A stretch of 64,000 nt of DNA from Lacipirellula parvula (GTDB lineage Bacteria; Planctomycetota; Planctomycetia; Pirellulales; Lacipirellulaceae), in contig NZ_AP021861.1 in NCBI RefSeq assembly GCF_009177095.1, positions 5,252,501 through 5,316,500 on the forward strand, written 5' to 3'. Below the pieces are notes generated by a model. It was not told the origin of the DNA. It made no database searches and was given only the letters and a program-made list of their open reading frames with translations. The position numbers and the translations under genes are program-made. Below, piece after piece: positions 55,965 to 63,907 of this stretch. Every line of letters begins with the position of its first letter. Position 1 is the stretch's first letter.

Positions 55965-56753
55965 GCTTGAGGGCGCAAGGTTAAGGTTGGCTGGACCGTT
56001 AATCACCTAGCCGTCGGCGTGGAACCGCGACCCGTGGCAGGGACAGTCCCAACTCCGCTCCGTTCCAATGAACGATGCAGCCCAGGTGCGGGCAAACCGC
56101 CGACACCTCGGTGAGCTTGCCGTCGTCGTCGCGACAAACCGCCACCTTCGTCATCCCACGACGCAGGATGGCTCCTTCGCCAGGCTCGATCTCGTCCGTC
56201 GACTTTACTTCGCCCGGCGTAATCCAATCGAGATATTGGTTGGCGACGTTGAGGTTCTCCTTGGCGAACTCGCTCACCGCACGCAGTGCTTTGCGTGAAG
56301 GTGAATAAAGGGCCTCCCACGGATTCTCGCGGCCGAGAATGAGTCGCATAGCAGCATGCCGGCGATTGTCCCGTGAGTATTTCCCATCCCCGAATCTCCC
56401 GTCGCCACGTAAACGTTGTCGGCATCAAGCGGGTTACGGCCGATGAACGCTAGCCCATCGATCGTCTCCATGCTCTGGCCGCCCCAGGTAAACTCGATGT
56501 CGCCTTTCGGAAACCGTTTGCTAGCCCAGTCGATTAGCCGATGGTGACGTTCTTCCGTGTCGGTCGCTTGTCCCGACTTATGATCCTCGCCGCCGACGAT
56601 TAGCAAGTCGTAACTCTGATCAAGCGGCTGAAGGCGGACGTAGTGGTACGCGTCGAGCGTGTCCCAGTAGTTGCTGTCTGTATAAATAGCCAGGCGTTCG
56701 ATCCAGGGCAGATGCACGCGAGCGCTTGCGCTACTGTGCGCCAGCGGCTTCAA
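55965..56753 (-). pseudogene. Decayed FAD-dependent oxidoreductase with C-terminal Rieske domain
   Basis: The start is missing: the readable part begins near 56753 inside a DAO-type FAD oxidoreductase ('DSNYWDTLDAYHYVRLQ', 'DLLIVGGEDHKSGQA', 'TIDGLAFIGRNPLDADNVYV', 'ATGDSGMGNTHGTIAGMLL'). Near 56345 the frame shifts, and the next frame continues with 'LILGRENPWEALYSPSRKAL' and the Rieske cluster 'VSAVCPHLGCIVHWNGAE'. Near 56050 a second shift is needed to read the second cluster motif 'WDCPCHGSRFHADG', which is then cut by an in-frame TAG (56007-56009) before 'VINGPANLNL'. At least two frameshifts, one nonsense codon and an N-terminal loss make it non-functional. It lies next to the recombinase gene. 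Confidence 0.9.
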
Positions 56754-57265
56754 CCGGGCGCAGCGCCTCCCGAGGAGAATTTAGAAAGCACACTTAAAGC
56801 CCGACTGCCCGCAAGTCGCGCAATTGAACTACCAATATGATTAAGTCGGAGGCTGCGCGGACAGCTCTCGCAATATTAGCACTCAGTAAATCCTCAGATC
56901 AGATAAGTCTCCTACCCCTCCCCGCCTGTCTTATTAGAGATCACTATGACCTCTAATCAGCCAGTCGATTTCGTCGACGTTCACGGATTAGGCGCTTCGA
57001 CAATTCAAATTGTCGCATTTTACGGCGCGCAAAGCGGGCAGTGTGGTCGTGGTTGTGTTCAGTCCGGCCGAGTAACCGCTACGATCGGCTTAAGCATCGC
57101 CTTCTGATCGGCTAGCTCGTATCCACTCGAACACGGCGCGCAAATTGCCGCATGCGACCTTAACGGATGCCCGTGGAGAATTTCGTTACCTCAGGTCCGC
57201 AGATGCGGGCTTCTAGCTTCTAGTCAGAACTTCCGCAGTCCGTCAACTCTTGGAGCAATAGCGCC
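56754..57265. other. Gene-free stretch left of the receiver-HDOD gene
   Basis: About 510 bases with no convincing open frame. This is where the lost N-terminal FAD domain of the pseudogene should have been, so the bases may be degenerate remnant or inserted DNA. The right end carries the leader of the HDOD gene with ribosome site 'ttggagc'. Confidence 0.5.
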
Positions 57266-59053
57266 ATGGCGAACGGTTTTCGAGCACTCATTGTAGATGA
57301 CGATCTTTCGATGCAGCGATTGGGATCACATGCCCTGCGTCAGCATGGATTTCAATGCGTCACAGCCAGTGACGTTCGCGAAACGAAGGAGCGACTCGCT
57401 GAAGGCCACTTCGACGTGATTGTGACGGACCTACGATTACCGCAAAAGAATGGGTACTCATTAGTACTGGAGCTTCTAGGTGCTCCCGACCGTTCAATTA
57501 TCGTTGTTTGTACGGATGTGATCGACGCTCGTCTCACGAAAGATTTGATAATGCGCGGCGTCGACGACATCTTCGCCAAGCCAGTGCATGGAGCGTTCTT
57601 TGCAGGGAAGATTCGCGCTTTACTGGACGTGAAGCTGACTCTCAAAACTGCCCGCCCCGCGGCTGTCCAGGACAATACAATCGCCATGGAGGCCGCCGCT
57701 GAAGATGAAAGCGAGCCCCGCCTTCCAATTTGCCTCAATCAGTTGCACAGAAAACTTGTTTCAATACCAGACGTACTGCCAATTTCCGACGCAGCTTTGG
57801 ATGTCGCCGAAATGACCCGCAGTTGCGAGTGCAGCGTGTCGCAGATTGCCGCTGCAATCCAACGTGATGCAGCCCTAACGGCGACGGTGCTCAGACTGGC
57901 AAATAGCCCTCTCTATAATCATGGGGGACGGCAGATACTTCAGCTTGATAGCGCTGTATTGATGATCGGCCAACAGCGCCTAGGCGAATTGGCGTTGGCC
58001 ACTAGCGCGATGGCCGGCGTGACTGAGGAGAAACTGCCGTGGCTCAACCTGGACACAACGTGGCGTCGCAGTATGGCTGCTGGAATCGCCATGGAGCGGC
58101 TCATCGAGGCGGGCAGTCACCAGGCCGTAGAGGATGGACTATGCCTGAGCGCTATTATGCATCCGCTGGGGCGCGTCGCTCTCGGAATGCTATTTCCGCA
58201 CGAATACCAGGAGATGGTCGACCGCAGTCGTAGCACGGGCGAATCGCTTAACGAACAAGAAAAACGCGCCCTTCCAACGACGCACGCTCAGGTGTTGGCC
58301 CATATGTTAGCGGCCTGGAACGTCAGCCCCGAAGTCTTCCTTCCGATAAAGTTCGCATTCGACGAAACTTCATCACTCAGAAGGCTCGCGGAGCCGCTTC
58401 GCACGAAAGCCGAACTACTCAAGCAAGCAATTCTGCTCAGCCGGCTAGCGGTCGGCGGATGGCATGATTGGGATTTGTTGGAACTACCCGACGCCGGAAC
58501 ACTGAAAAGACTGCGGATTGCCGATCCGCTAGCGATCGTCGAGCAGACGAAGGCCGATGTCCGCAAGCTTGTGGAGTTTTCCCCGCGAGCGAAAGCATCG
58601 TCTCCTAGCTGCTTGCAGACCGAAGGCGACCTCAAGCGTGTCCACTATATTCGCCCCGACGTCACGTCCTCTGATTTCCTACTGTCTCTGCTATCTAGCC
58701 TGGGATTCGAGGCGATCACAGTTGATGGCGGAGCAGACGCCGACATCCCGGTAATCGTAAACGCGCTGAATATTTCGGCTAAACAAGCGCGTAAAGTGTT
58801 TGCCAACCGGAATTCCATTCTGATTACTAATGCCGAGCGAATGGATTCGCTTACGCAGTTCCCCTGCAATGCATCTCTGCCGATTAGCTGCGGACGACTT
58901 CGAGAAGCGATGGCGACGACGTCCGCAGCACCCTCTGCACCGCCCGTACCAAAAGCCACATCTTGGCTTGGTAAGGTCCTCAGCGCACGATCAGTATGGC
59001 CTGCCGGGACAGCTACCTCTCCGTGCGCGCAGCTTGTCTCCAACGCTACTTAA
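57266..59053 (+). CDS. Receiver-HDOD regulator
   Basis: 595 residues, ATG 57266. A receiver domain comes first: 'ALIVDDDLSMQRLGSHALRQ', phosphoacceptor Asp in 'DVIVTDLRLPQKNGYSL' (about residue 56), and Lys in 'VDDIFAKPVHGAFF'. An HDOD domain follows (about 155-360): 'LHRKLVSIPDVLPISDAALD', 'IAAAIQRDAALTATVLRLAN', 'SPLYNHGGRQILQLDSAVLM'. A C-terminal part (about 460-560; 'VHYIRPDVTSSDFLLSLLSS') looks like a degenerate second receiver. HDOD proteins signal in motility, surface or stress pathways; no kinase is adjacent. An intrinsic terminator follows. Confidence 0.9.
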   Translation: MANGFRALIVDDDLSMQRLGSHALRQHGFQCVTASDVRETKERLAEGHFDVIVTDLRLPQKNGYSLVLELLGAPDRSIIVVCTDVIDARLTKDLIMRGVDDIFAKPVHGAFFAGKIRALLDVKLTLKTARPAAVQDNTIAMEAAAEDESEPRLPICLNQLHRKLVSIPDVLPISDAALDVAEMTRSCECSVSQIAAAIQRDAALTATVLRLANSPLYNHGGRQILQLDSAVLMIGQQRLGELALATSAMAGVTEEKLPWLNLDTTWRRSMAAGIAMERLIEAGSHQAVEDGLCLSAIMHPLGRVALGMLFPHEYQEMVDRSRSTGESLNEQEKRALPTTHAQVLAHMLAAWNVSPEVFLPIKFAFDETSSLRRLAEPLRTKAELLKQAILLSRLAVGGWHDWDLLELPDAGTLKRLRIADPLAIVEQTKADVRKLVEFSPRAKASSPSCLQTEGDLKRVHYIRPDVTSSDFLLSLLSSLGFEAITVDGGADADIPVIVNALNISAKQARKVFANRNSILITNAERMDSLTQFPCNASLPISCGRLREAMATTSAAPSAPPVPKATSWLGKVLSARSVWPAGTATSPCAQLVSNAT

Positions 59054-59088
59054 CGTTTGCTGCCGATGGTCGAATGTTGCTAGTAGCG

Positions 59089-59110
59089 GCCTAACCTCGG
59101 TTAGGCTTTT
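59089..59110 (+). terminator. Intrinsic terminator of the receiver-HDOD gene
   Basis: gcctaacc-tc-ggttaggc followed by tttt, 36 bases after the HDOD stop codon. Confidence 0.8.
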
Positions 59111-59280
59111 GCCGCACGCAATCGAACGGGACGAGTTTTTGCGGTGGTCGGCGCCAGAAATTGAAACTGACGAGCCGTGCGCATAGCCTGGCTCATCTTT
59201 GACAATTCAACTTTGCCCGCGGACCTAGCGAATCTGGTGGGGCGCTCCTTCTCATTCTCGGCATAGATTCCCGGCCGGGA

Positions 59281-59382
59281 TCAGGCAGGGGGATCTTTAG
59301 AATTGATGATGCTGATTACTAGCGGCCACAAGAGCACTGCGACAATGGCGGGGCCGACAACGAACTTGATGAAGAAGTCCAT
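59281..59382 (-). CDS. Possible 33-residue single-helix membrane protein
   Basis: A short frame from ATG 59380-59382 to TGA 59281-59283 encodes 'MDFFIKFVVGPAIVAVLLWP' followed by 'LVISIINSKDPPA': a short positively balanced start, one hydrophobic helix and a polar end, the pattern of real small membrane proteins. The ribosome site is weak ('gttggg'). It lies just downstream of the 110-residue membrane protein on the same strand, so the two may share a transcript. It is below usual gene-calling length and could be chance. Confidence 0.35.
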   Translation of the reverse strand: MDFFIKFVVGPAIVAVLLWPLVISIINSKDPPA

Positions 59383-59440
59383 CCCAACATTCTAACCGCC
59401 GACGGATGCGGATAGTGAACCTTTCGCCAGCTGCATTTAC

Positions 59441-59773
59441 TCACGCGGTTAGCGCGTAGATCGCTCGTGTGAGGGTGCCCGCAGCCCAGAACGCGCCGGC
59501 CATGCCAACCAGTTGGAGTAGACGGGCAATAATCCGAGGCATCCTCCCGGGCAGATGCCAAGCACCAATGATCACCAGGGCGACGTTCAACAAACCGAAG
59601 ACCATCCCGATGCCCACCCATCGGTCGGGTAGAGTTCCCGCAGAGGCGGATAGGCTGCCGCACCACACAGCAAGCAGGATGGTGCTTGCCCAGACAACGG
59701 CAACGACGATGGGTATGCGATACGTTTGCACCACGACATCCGCTTCGAAGCATGCCAAGCCGGCTAGACTCAT
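59441..59773 (-). CDS. Small four-helix membrane protein
   Basis: The 110-residue protein is almost wholly hydrophobic: 'IPIVVAVVWASTILLAVWCG' (about 20-39), 'WVGIGMVFGLLNVALVIIGA' (about 52-71) and 'LLQLVGMAGAFWAAGTLTRA' (about 85-104). ATG 59771-59773 has the ribosome site 'gaagag' right upstream, which decides the start over overlapping frames. I do not recognise a family; with no soluble domain and no motif, a function cannot be given. The overlapping frame at 59319-59753 is a shadow. Confidence 0.65.
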   Translation of the reverse strand: MSLAGLACFEADVVVQTYRIPIVVAVVWASTILLAVWCGSLSASAGTLPDRWVGIGMVFGLLNVALVIIGAWHLPGRMPRIIARLLQLVGMAGAFWAAGTLTRAIYALTA

Positions 59774-59887
59774 CCTCTCTTCAAACTCTAGTATAAGAAA
59801 TGGGTATGGCGGTGTCGTAGGAAGTCGGCTCGGACGCGAATAGAATGGGGCGATCTAAGGTCCCGTTTCACTGGGGAGACTCTTTGC

Positions 59888-60178
59888 ATGGACCAACGCC
59901 CACACTTGATCGAGATAGCCGTCGACGCTGTCGACTCTGAGGAAGCATTGCTAGACCGATTGGGCCTCGCACTCCGATTCCCCGGTAGGTGGGAACGCTC
60001 CTGGAATTCTTTTTGGGGCCATATCACGACGGATGTCACGATGCCGTTAACGCTGCGACTAATCGGCTGGGATACGTTGAAGTCTCGCCTTCCGCTAGTG
60101 GCGGAGCAACTTCATCGTTGTTTGGAAGATATGCTCCACGAATCACCAGACCGCGCCGCTAAGATCGAATACCTATAG
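59888..60178 (+). CDS. Barstar-like protein without visible toxin partner
   Basis: The 96-residue protein starts at ATG 59888 with ribosome site 'ggggag'. Barstar-type features: an N-terminal beta strand ('HLIEIAVDAVDSEEALLDRL'), the conserved helix-turn 'LRFPGRWERSWNSFWGHITT' corresponding to 'FP..fG.NWDalwd.l' in barstars, then 'MPLTLRLIGWDTLKSRLPLV' and a closing helix. Barstars block extracellular guanyl-RNases (barnase) inside the producing cell, and are also used as immunity proteins against RNase effectors. No ribonuclease gene is adjacent, so it may be an orphan immunity protein. It lies in the accessory right end of the window. Confidence 0.7.
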   Translation: MDQRPHLIEIAVDAVDSEEALLDRLGLALRFPGRWERSWNSFWGHITTDVTMPLTLRLIGWDTLKSRLPLVAEQLHRCLEDMLHESPDRAAKIEYL

Positions 60179-60236
60179 CAAGCGTCCGCCCCGGGATCCG
60201 CCAGCTAGGTCTGCTTTCGCTACATAGATCTCCAAC

Positions 60237-60419
60237 ATGCAGTATCCGCAGTTCAGCATTCGAACACTGCTCGCTGTCGTCGCGATCGTTGCAACGGTCA
60301 TTGCCGCACCGGCGATCATGGCAAGATTCACTTGGCCAGTCTCAATAATTACCATCGCCTTGCTTATGGGAATCGCGGCCTTGCTTGCCGTTGTCAGTAG
60401 TCGTGAATCTGGACTCTAG
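60237..60419 (+). CDS. Small membrane protein of the planctomycete 'QFSIRTLL' type
   Basis: The 60-residue protein 'MQYPQFSIRTLLAVVAIVAT' continues with two hydrophobic helices ('VIAAPAIMARFTWPVSIITI' and 'ALLMGIAALLAVVSS'). The phrase 'RFSIRTLL...' right before the first membrane helix is repeated at the N-terminus of many planctomycete membrane proteins, so I accept the gene despite its size. ATG 60237 is the start. It lies 58 bases after the barstar-like gene in the same direction and may share its transcript. Function unknown. Confidence 0.65.
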   Translation: MQYPQFSIRTLLAVVAIVATVIAAPAIMARFTWPVSIITIALLMGIAALLAVVSSRESGL

Positions 60420-60494
60420 TTTTCGCCCTGCCCTTCACTAGCGGATATAGTGAGGGGGACATGATCGCCGGCCAGTCGCTTACGGGTAAGCACT

Positions 60495-60713
60495 ATGACA
60501 AGGCTCCTCATCGCCTTAATAGTCTTCTGGGTGGTCGGCGTTGGTCCGCTGTGCTGGATTCTACGTGATGGTCTGGGCCCGGGCGCGGTTGACAGCGATG
60601 GCGCCGAAGCTATTGGACGAGCGGCGATGACGTTCTACTGGATGCCTGTGCTTGTTCTGCTCTTGGCTGCGTGGGCCGCTCTGAAGCTTCGACGTCGGCC
60701 TGTGATGCCTTAG
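60495..60713 (+). CDS. Small two-helix membrane protein
   Basis: The 72-residue protein has two helices: 'LLIALIVFWVVGVGPLCWIL' (about 4-23) and 'FYWMPVLVLLLAAWAALKLR' (about 47-66), with a short polar loop ('DGLGPGAVDSDGAEAIGR') between and a basic end. Same strand and small gap after the 60-residue protein. No family recognised. Confidence 0.55.
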   Translation: MTRLLIALIVFWVVGVGPLCWILRDGLGPGAVDSDGAEAIGRAAMTFYWMPVLVLLLAAWAALKLRRRPVMP

Positions 60714-61120
60714 AACAACGACTCAATCGCCTCGACGCTAGTCGCCACATTCGCAAGCGGCCGAGTCTACTTCGCGTCAGTACCTATCTATTGAATAGCG
60801 TCTCAACGTGGTCGCCGTCAGTACCGATCGCTTTGGGCGACATGATAGTCAAAATTGATAGCCAGCCCAGCCGGTAGCCCCCCGCTCGGAGCATTCCGGA
60901 CTGGACTGACCATCGGTCGCCCCAGAGGCACCAACCCGCAGGGCAGTTCCATTAAGCTTCAGCGCGACCGGTTTGCGAGAGAAGGAATCACATCAATTGG
61001 CGGCCCAATGTACGAATACGCGCTGAAGCTGCGAGCCAAGCATCACCAGCGGGAATAGCCCAAGCGTTTAGGCACGGCAGTTGCAATTTCTCTAGTATCC
61101 TCACTTCAAAAGGGATCGCC
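60714..61120. other. Gene-free stretch
   Basis: About 400 bases in which the only open frames (60671-60877 and 60855-61058) lack ribosome sites and motifs. No repeat or terminator with a T-run was seen. Confidence 0.5.
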
Positions 61121-61327
61121 ATGGACATGCCGCGTCGGGCGCCGGGCCGCCCTCATCTGAACACTGAAGCTGAAGATGCCGTTATTCTCCGAGTTTGGCG
61201 CGAAGCTCAAGCGGAAGGCATCACGCGGCGCGAGTTCGCCGAGCAGCGGTCAATGAGCCGCGATGACCTTGAGCGGGTAATTCAGCGAGCGACTAAGCGG
61301 CAGTCGAAGCATCAAGCTAACGACTAG
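61121..61327 (+). CDS. Small basic protein, possible helix-turn-helix
   Basis: The 68-residue protein starts at ATG 61121 with 'aaggga' upstream (ATG 61127 is an alternative). It is charged: 'EDAVILRVWREAQAEGITRR', 'EFAEQRSMSRDDLERVIQRA'. The pattern helix - 'GITRREFAEQRSMS' - helix suggests a helix-turn-helix, so it may bind DNA, but this is a weak inference from spacing only. No cysteine, no membrane segment. It faces the J-domain gene, with which it converges. Confidence 0.5.
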   Translation: MDMPRRAPGRPHLNTEAEDAVILRVWREAQAEGITRREFAEQRSMSRDDLERVIQRATKRQSKHQAND

Positions 61328-61421
61328 TGGCGCTTCTCGAAAATCGGTCGCAGAGGATCGAGCGTACTGCGTTGGGCGCGACTGGACGGAACTCTTCGAG
61401 GCGCTTCGAGCGAGCTTATTA

Positions 61422-61775
61422 TTAGGCGTGGGCGATCCGCCCCTCTGCGTGCGCCATCGCCTGCTCGAAGTTCTGCTGCAGCAGCGTGAACGCTTCCAAG
61501 TCGCCGCCATGATCCGGGTGCGCCTCCATTGCGAGCGATCGGTAAGCGGAAAGCACGTCGTCGGGAGTTGCGTCAGCGTGAAGCCCGAGCGCGTCAAAAC
61601 TACTCGGAACGTACTGGCCTGGCGATCCCGTCTTCATAATTGGCTCGACCGCTGGATTGACTGCCTCTGTCTGCGTTCTCACCCGGTAACGCCGCAGGAT
61701 GGCATTGAGTAGTACCAACGATGCGAAAGCGATCGCTGACACGATCGTCAGTTGAAGTAGTTCTAGCCCGAGCAT
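61422..61775 (-). CDS. Membrane-anchored J-domain protein
   Basis: 117 residues from ATG 61773-61775 with ribosome site 'ggag' seven bases before it (the frame to 61808 is not needed). One membrane helix ('LLQLTIVSAIAFASLVLLNA', about 5-24) is followed by a linker and a J-domain (about 55-110): 'DALGLHADATPDDVLSAYRS', 'LAMEAHPDHGGDLEAFTLLQ'. The HPD tripeptide needed to stimulate DnaK is intact. J-domain proteins recruit Hsp70 to a site, here the membrane. A candidate leader RNA with terminator lies directly upstream on the same strand. Confidence 0.85.
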   Translation of the reverse strand: MLGLELLQLTIVSAIAFASLVLLNAILRRYRVRTQTEAVNPAVEPIMKTGSPGQYVPSSFDALGLHADATPDDVLSAYRSLAMEAHPDHGGDLEAFTLLQQNFEQAMAHAEGRIAHA

Positions 61776-61865
61776 CACATTCTCCGGGAGTGGGTACTTA
61801 ACAAGCAATGCAATGCTTGTGCCACGCGGAAGAGTGAGAGAGCTGCCGTGCGAGCAGAAGGGCTG

Positions 61866-62000
61866 AAAAAGCGGGGCGTCGGCGCTCTCCCGTGAACAGC
61901 GACGCCCCGTCCTTGCCCCAGCTGGAATTGAGAAGCTCGAAGCCTCTCGCGAGTGGACCTCCGCCTCTGTGCGTCGCTAGACTCGCCCAGTCAGTTTGGC
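61866..62000 (-). ncRNA. Candidate small RNA or 5' leader with intrinsic terminator
   Basis: On the minus strand, a −10-like tacaat (62007-62012) with the extended TGn element ('tgctacaat') is followed after about 130 bases by cggggcgtcg (61900-61909 on the plus strand as cgacgccccg) pairing with cgacgccccg (61872-61881 region) and then five T (61866-61870). No open frame of sense lies between. It could be an independent small RNA, or the attenuator/riboswitch-like leader of the J-domain gene, which starts 90 bases further on. No −35 box is convincing. The wider stretch 61809-62348 holds no gene. Confidence 0.45.
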
Positions 62001-62348
62001 CAGATCATTGTAGCAAGGCGCCGTGGGCAGGCGCGGGGCATTGAAAGTGACCGCGAGATGACCCGACAACCAAGGGCTGCCTAATCATTCGACGATCTTC
62101 CCGAGAATTGTCGGGAGTAATGCCACGCAGATGTTCGTAGTTGGAAGCTTGCAGATAAGAATCCGTAGAGGGGTTTTCAGCGGAAAATCTGCAGACGATC
62201 GTTGCTGAGCTAGCTCGCCAAAGTGCGTGCGCGACCAGTGCTTCATCTCAGCTTAAGGTTCCCTACCGGATACTCATCTTGTCAGTTGGTCGGATACTTT
62301 CCATCAACATTCGTGGGACTGGCCAGCTAGCTATTGAGGAGCCAAATC

Positions 62349-63155
62349 GTGACGAGCCGTTACTGGAATCAATGTGTAGGAATTGGCGCCGCGGGGATCG
62401 CCATCACCATTTCGACCTTAGCATGGCGCGCATCGGCTGAGCTTCCTGCTAGTTCTACATCGTCCGGGAGCCGCGGTGATGAAACCAAGATATCGGGAGT
62501 CATAGCCGAGTTCATCGAAAATGACCGTGGCGACGTCGACGGAGTTCGACTGGAAAACGGCGAGCTCATTCACTTCCCGCCTCACATCGGGGCTGAAGTG
62601 ACTGAAACGGTAAAGATGGGAGACGAAATCGCCATTCGCGGTCATGAAGCAAAGCGTCCGCGGGGCGAGCGAATCTTCGAAGCCGAAAACATCGCATTCG
62701 AAGGCTTCTCGATTGACGTTGTTCCGCTACGAGGGCCAGCGCCCCATAGCCCCAGGGAGCAACCTCCTATGAACGCTGCAGGCGCCGTGAGCGAACTTTC
62801 AGTCAATCCGCACCACGACGTCGACGGCTTCACGCTTGAAGACGGGACTGTGGTCAAGTTCCCTCCTCACCAAAGCGCAGCGTTAGCCGCCCTAGCTACA
62901 GTGGGCACCAAAGTCGAAGTCCGGGGTCGCCGTCACGAGACGCCGGATGGCGACGTCCACCTGCATGCTGACCGCATCACGGCGACCGAGTCAGGAAAGT
63001 CGCTGGAGCGGAGTGAACCGCGTGACCGGCCGCTTCCGCCGCCGCACAGTGGTCCGCACGGCCATGCAGGCCCTGAGAGCGGTCGAGTGCAGCAAGAAAT
63101 ACTTGATGAGCTGCGCGAGATACGTCGCTTGCTTCAAGCCGGGCCGGCTCGCTAA
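62349..63155 (+). CDS. Exported protein with two OB-like repeats
   Basis: 268 residues from GTG 62349-62351, chosen because 'gaggag' lies seven bases upstream (the TTG at 62334 would sit before it). The N-terminus is a signal peptide or anchor ('WNQCVGIGAAGIAITISTLA'). Two similar units follow (about 40-120 and 140-215), each with 'ISGVIAEFIENDRGDVDGVR'/'AAGAVSELSVNPHHDVDGFT', then 'LENGELIHFPPHIG'/'LEDGTVVKFPPHQS' and 'VKMGDEIAIRGHE'/'ATVGTKVEVRGRR', which fit an OB-type beta-barrel. A Pro/His-rich link and a C-terminal helix ('QQEILDELREIRRLLQ') follow. Function unknown. It precedes a two-component pair. Confidence 0.75.
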   Translation: MTSRYWNQCVGIGAAGIAITISTLAWRASAELPASSTSSGSRGDETKISGVIAEFIENDRGDVDGVRLENGELIHFPPHIGAEVTETVKMGDEIAIRGHEAKRPRGERIFEAENIAFEGFSIDVVPLRGPAPHSPREQPPMNAAGAVSELSVNPHHDVDGFTLEDGTVVKFPPHQSAALAALATVGTKVEVRGRRHETPDGDVHLHADRITATESGKSLERSEPRDRPLPPPHSGPHGHAGPESGRVQQEILDELREIRRLLQAGPAR

Positions 63156-63253
63156 TCGTGCGAGTACAATGAGGCTGCGAATAGTACTGTCAGTGAACAG
63201 CTGGTCGTCTCCCGCCCTGACGCGGCGGGAGGCGCCAGCACGTTGAGGCGACA

Positions 63254-63907
63254 ATGCGATTGCTGGTAGTTGAAGATGATCCGGACTTGAGACGCCTCGT
63301 GGCTGAAATCCTTCTCGAAGCAGAGTATGCGGTTGACATCGCTGCCGACGGAGAAGAAGGGCTGCACAAGGCTCAGGCTTGGGAATACGACGCGATTGTG
63401 CTTGACCTGATGCTTCCCAAACGAGACGGTTGGAGTTTCATCGATCAGCTCCGGCGTACTAAAGCGACGCCCATACTGATCCTCTCGGCCCGTGACGGGT
63501 TGATTGATCGGGTGAACGGACTCGACCTCGGCGGTGACGACTATCTGACAAAACCTTTTGAAAGGCTCGAACTCATCGCCCGCGTGCGAGCGCTAGTTCG
63601 TCGTGCGGCCGGCCAGCGATCGACGACGCATTACATCGGCGACATCACTCTCGACCTTCGCAGCCGATTGGCGTCACGAGGCGAAGAGAGCCTCGACTTG
63701 ACGGCCCGAGAATTTGCGCTGCTTGAGTACCTGTCTATGCATCGCGGACGCGTCGTTAGTCGAACCGAACTCTACGGTCACTTATTTGACGAGACAGACG
63801 ATAGCCTATCGAACTTGCTTGACGTTCACGTCTCAAACCTGCGGAAGAAACTAGGTCGGGATGTTATTCACACCAGACGGGGGCAAGGCTATGTCATCCC
63901 CGAATGA
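63254..63907 (+). CDS. OmpR/PhoB-type response regulator
   Basis: 217 residues, ATG 63254 with 'gaggcg' upstream. The receiver domain has 'LLVVEDDPDLRRLVAEILLE' (acidic pair), phosphoacceptor Asp in 'YDAIVLDLMLPKRDGWSFID' (about residue 51), the Thr/Ser in 'PILILSARD' and Lys in 'DDYLTKPFERLELIARVRAL'. The winged-helix output domain (about 125-217) includes 'LDLTAREFALLEYLSMHRGR', 'DVHVSNLRKKLGRDVIHTRR' and 'GQGYVIPE'. The histidine kinase gene overlaps its end by 17 bases. A 8-base-stem hairpin without T-run (63209-63231) separates it from the OB-repeat gene. Its stimulus is unknown; the heavy-metal (CusR/CopR-like) subgroup has this size. Confidence 0.96.
   Translation: MRLLVVEDDPDLRRLVAEILLEAEYAVDIAADGEEGLHKAQAWEYDAIVLDLMLPKRDGWSFIDQLRRTKATPILILSARDGLIDRVNGLDLGGDDYLTKPFERLELIARVRALVRRAAGQRSTTHYIGDITLDLRSRLASRGEESLDLTAREFALLEYLSMHRGRVVSRTELYGHLFDETDDSLSNLLDVHVSNLRKKLGRDVIHTRRGQGYVIPE

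Noticed and set aside
53077-56000. Attachment sites of a serine-recombinase element
   Set aside because: Only a local direct repeat (ccggttgtta/ccggttgttg) was seen; no matching distant copy could be found by eye, so no boundaries are claimed.
60855-61058. Possible 67-residue protein ending 'MYEYALKLRAKHHQRE'
   Set aside because: Non-ATG start, no ribosome site, no recognisable motif, overlaps another spurious frame.
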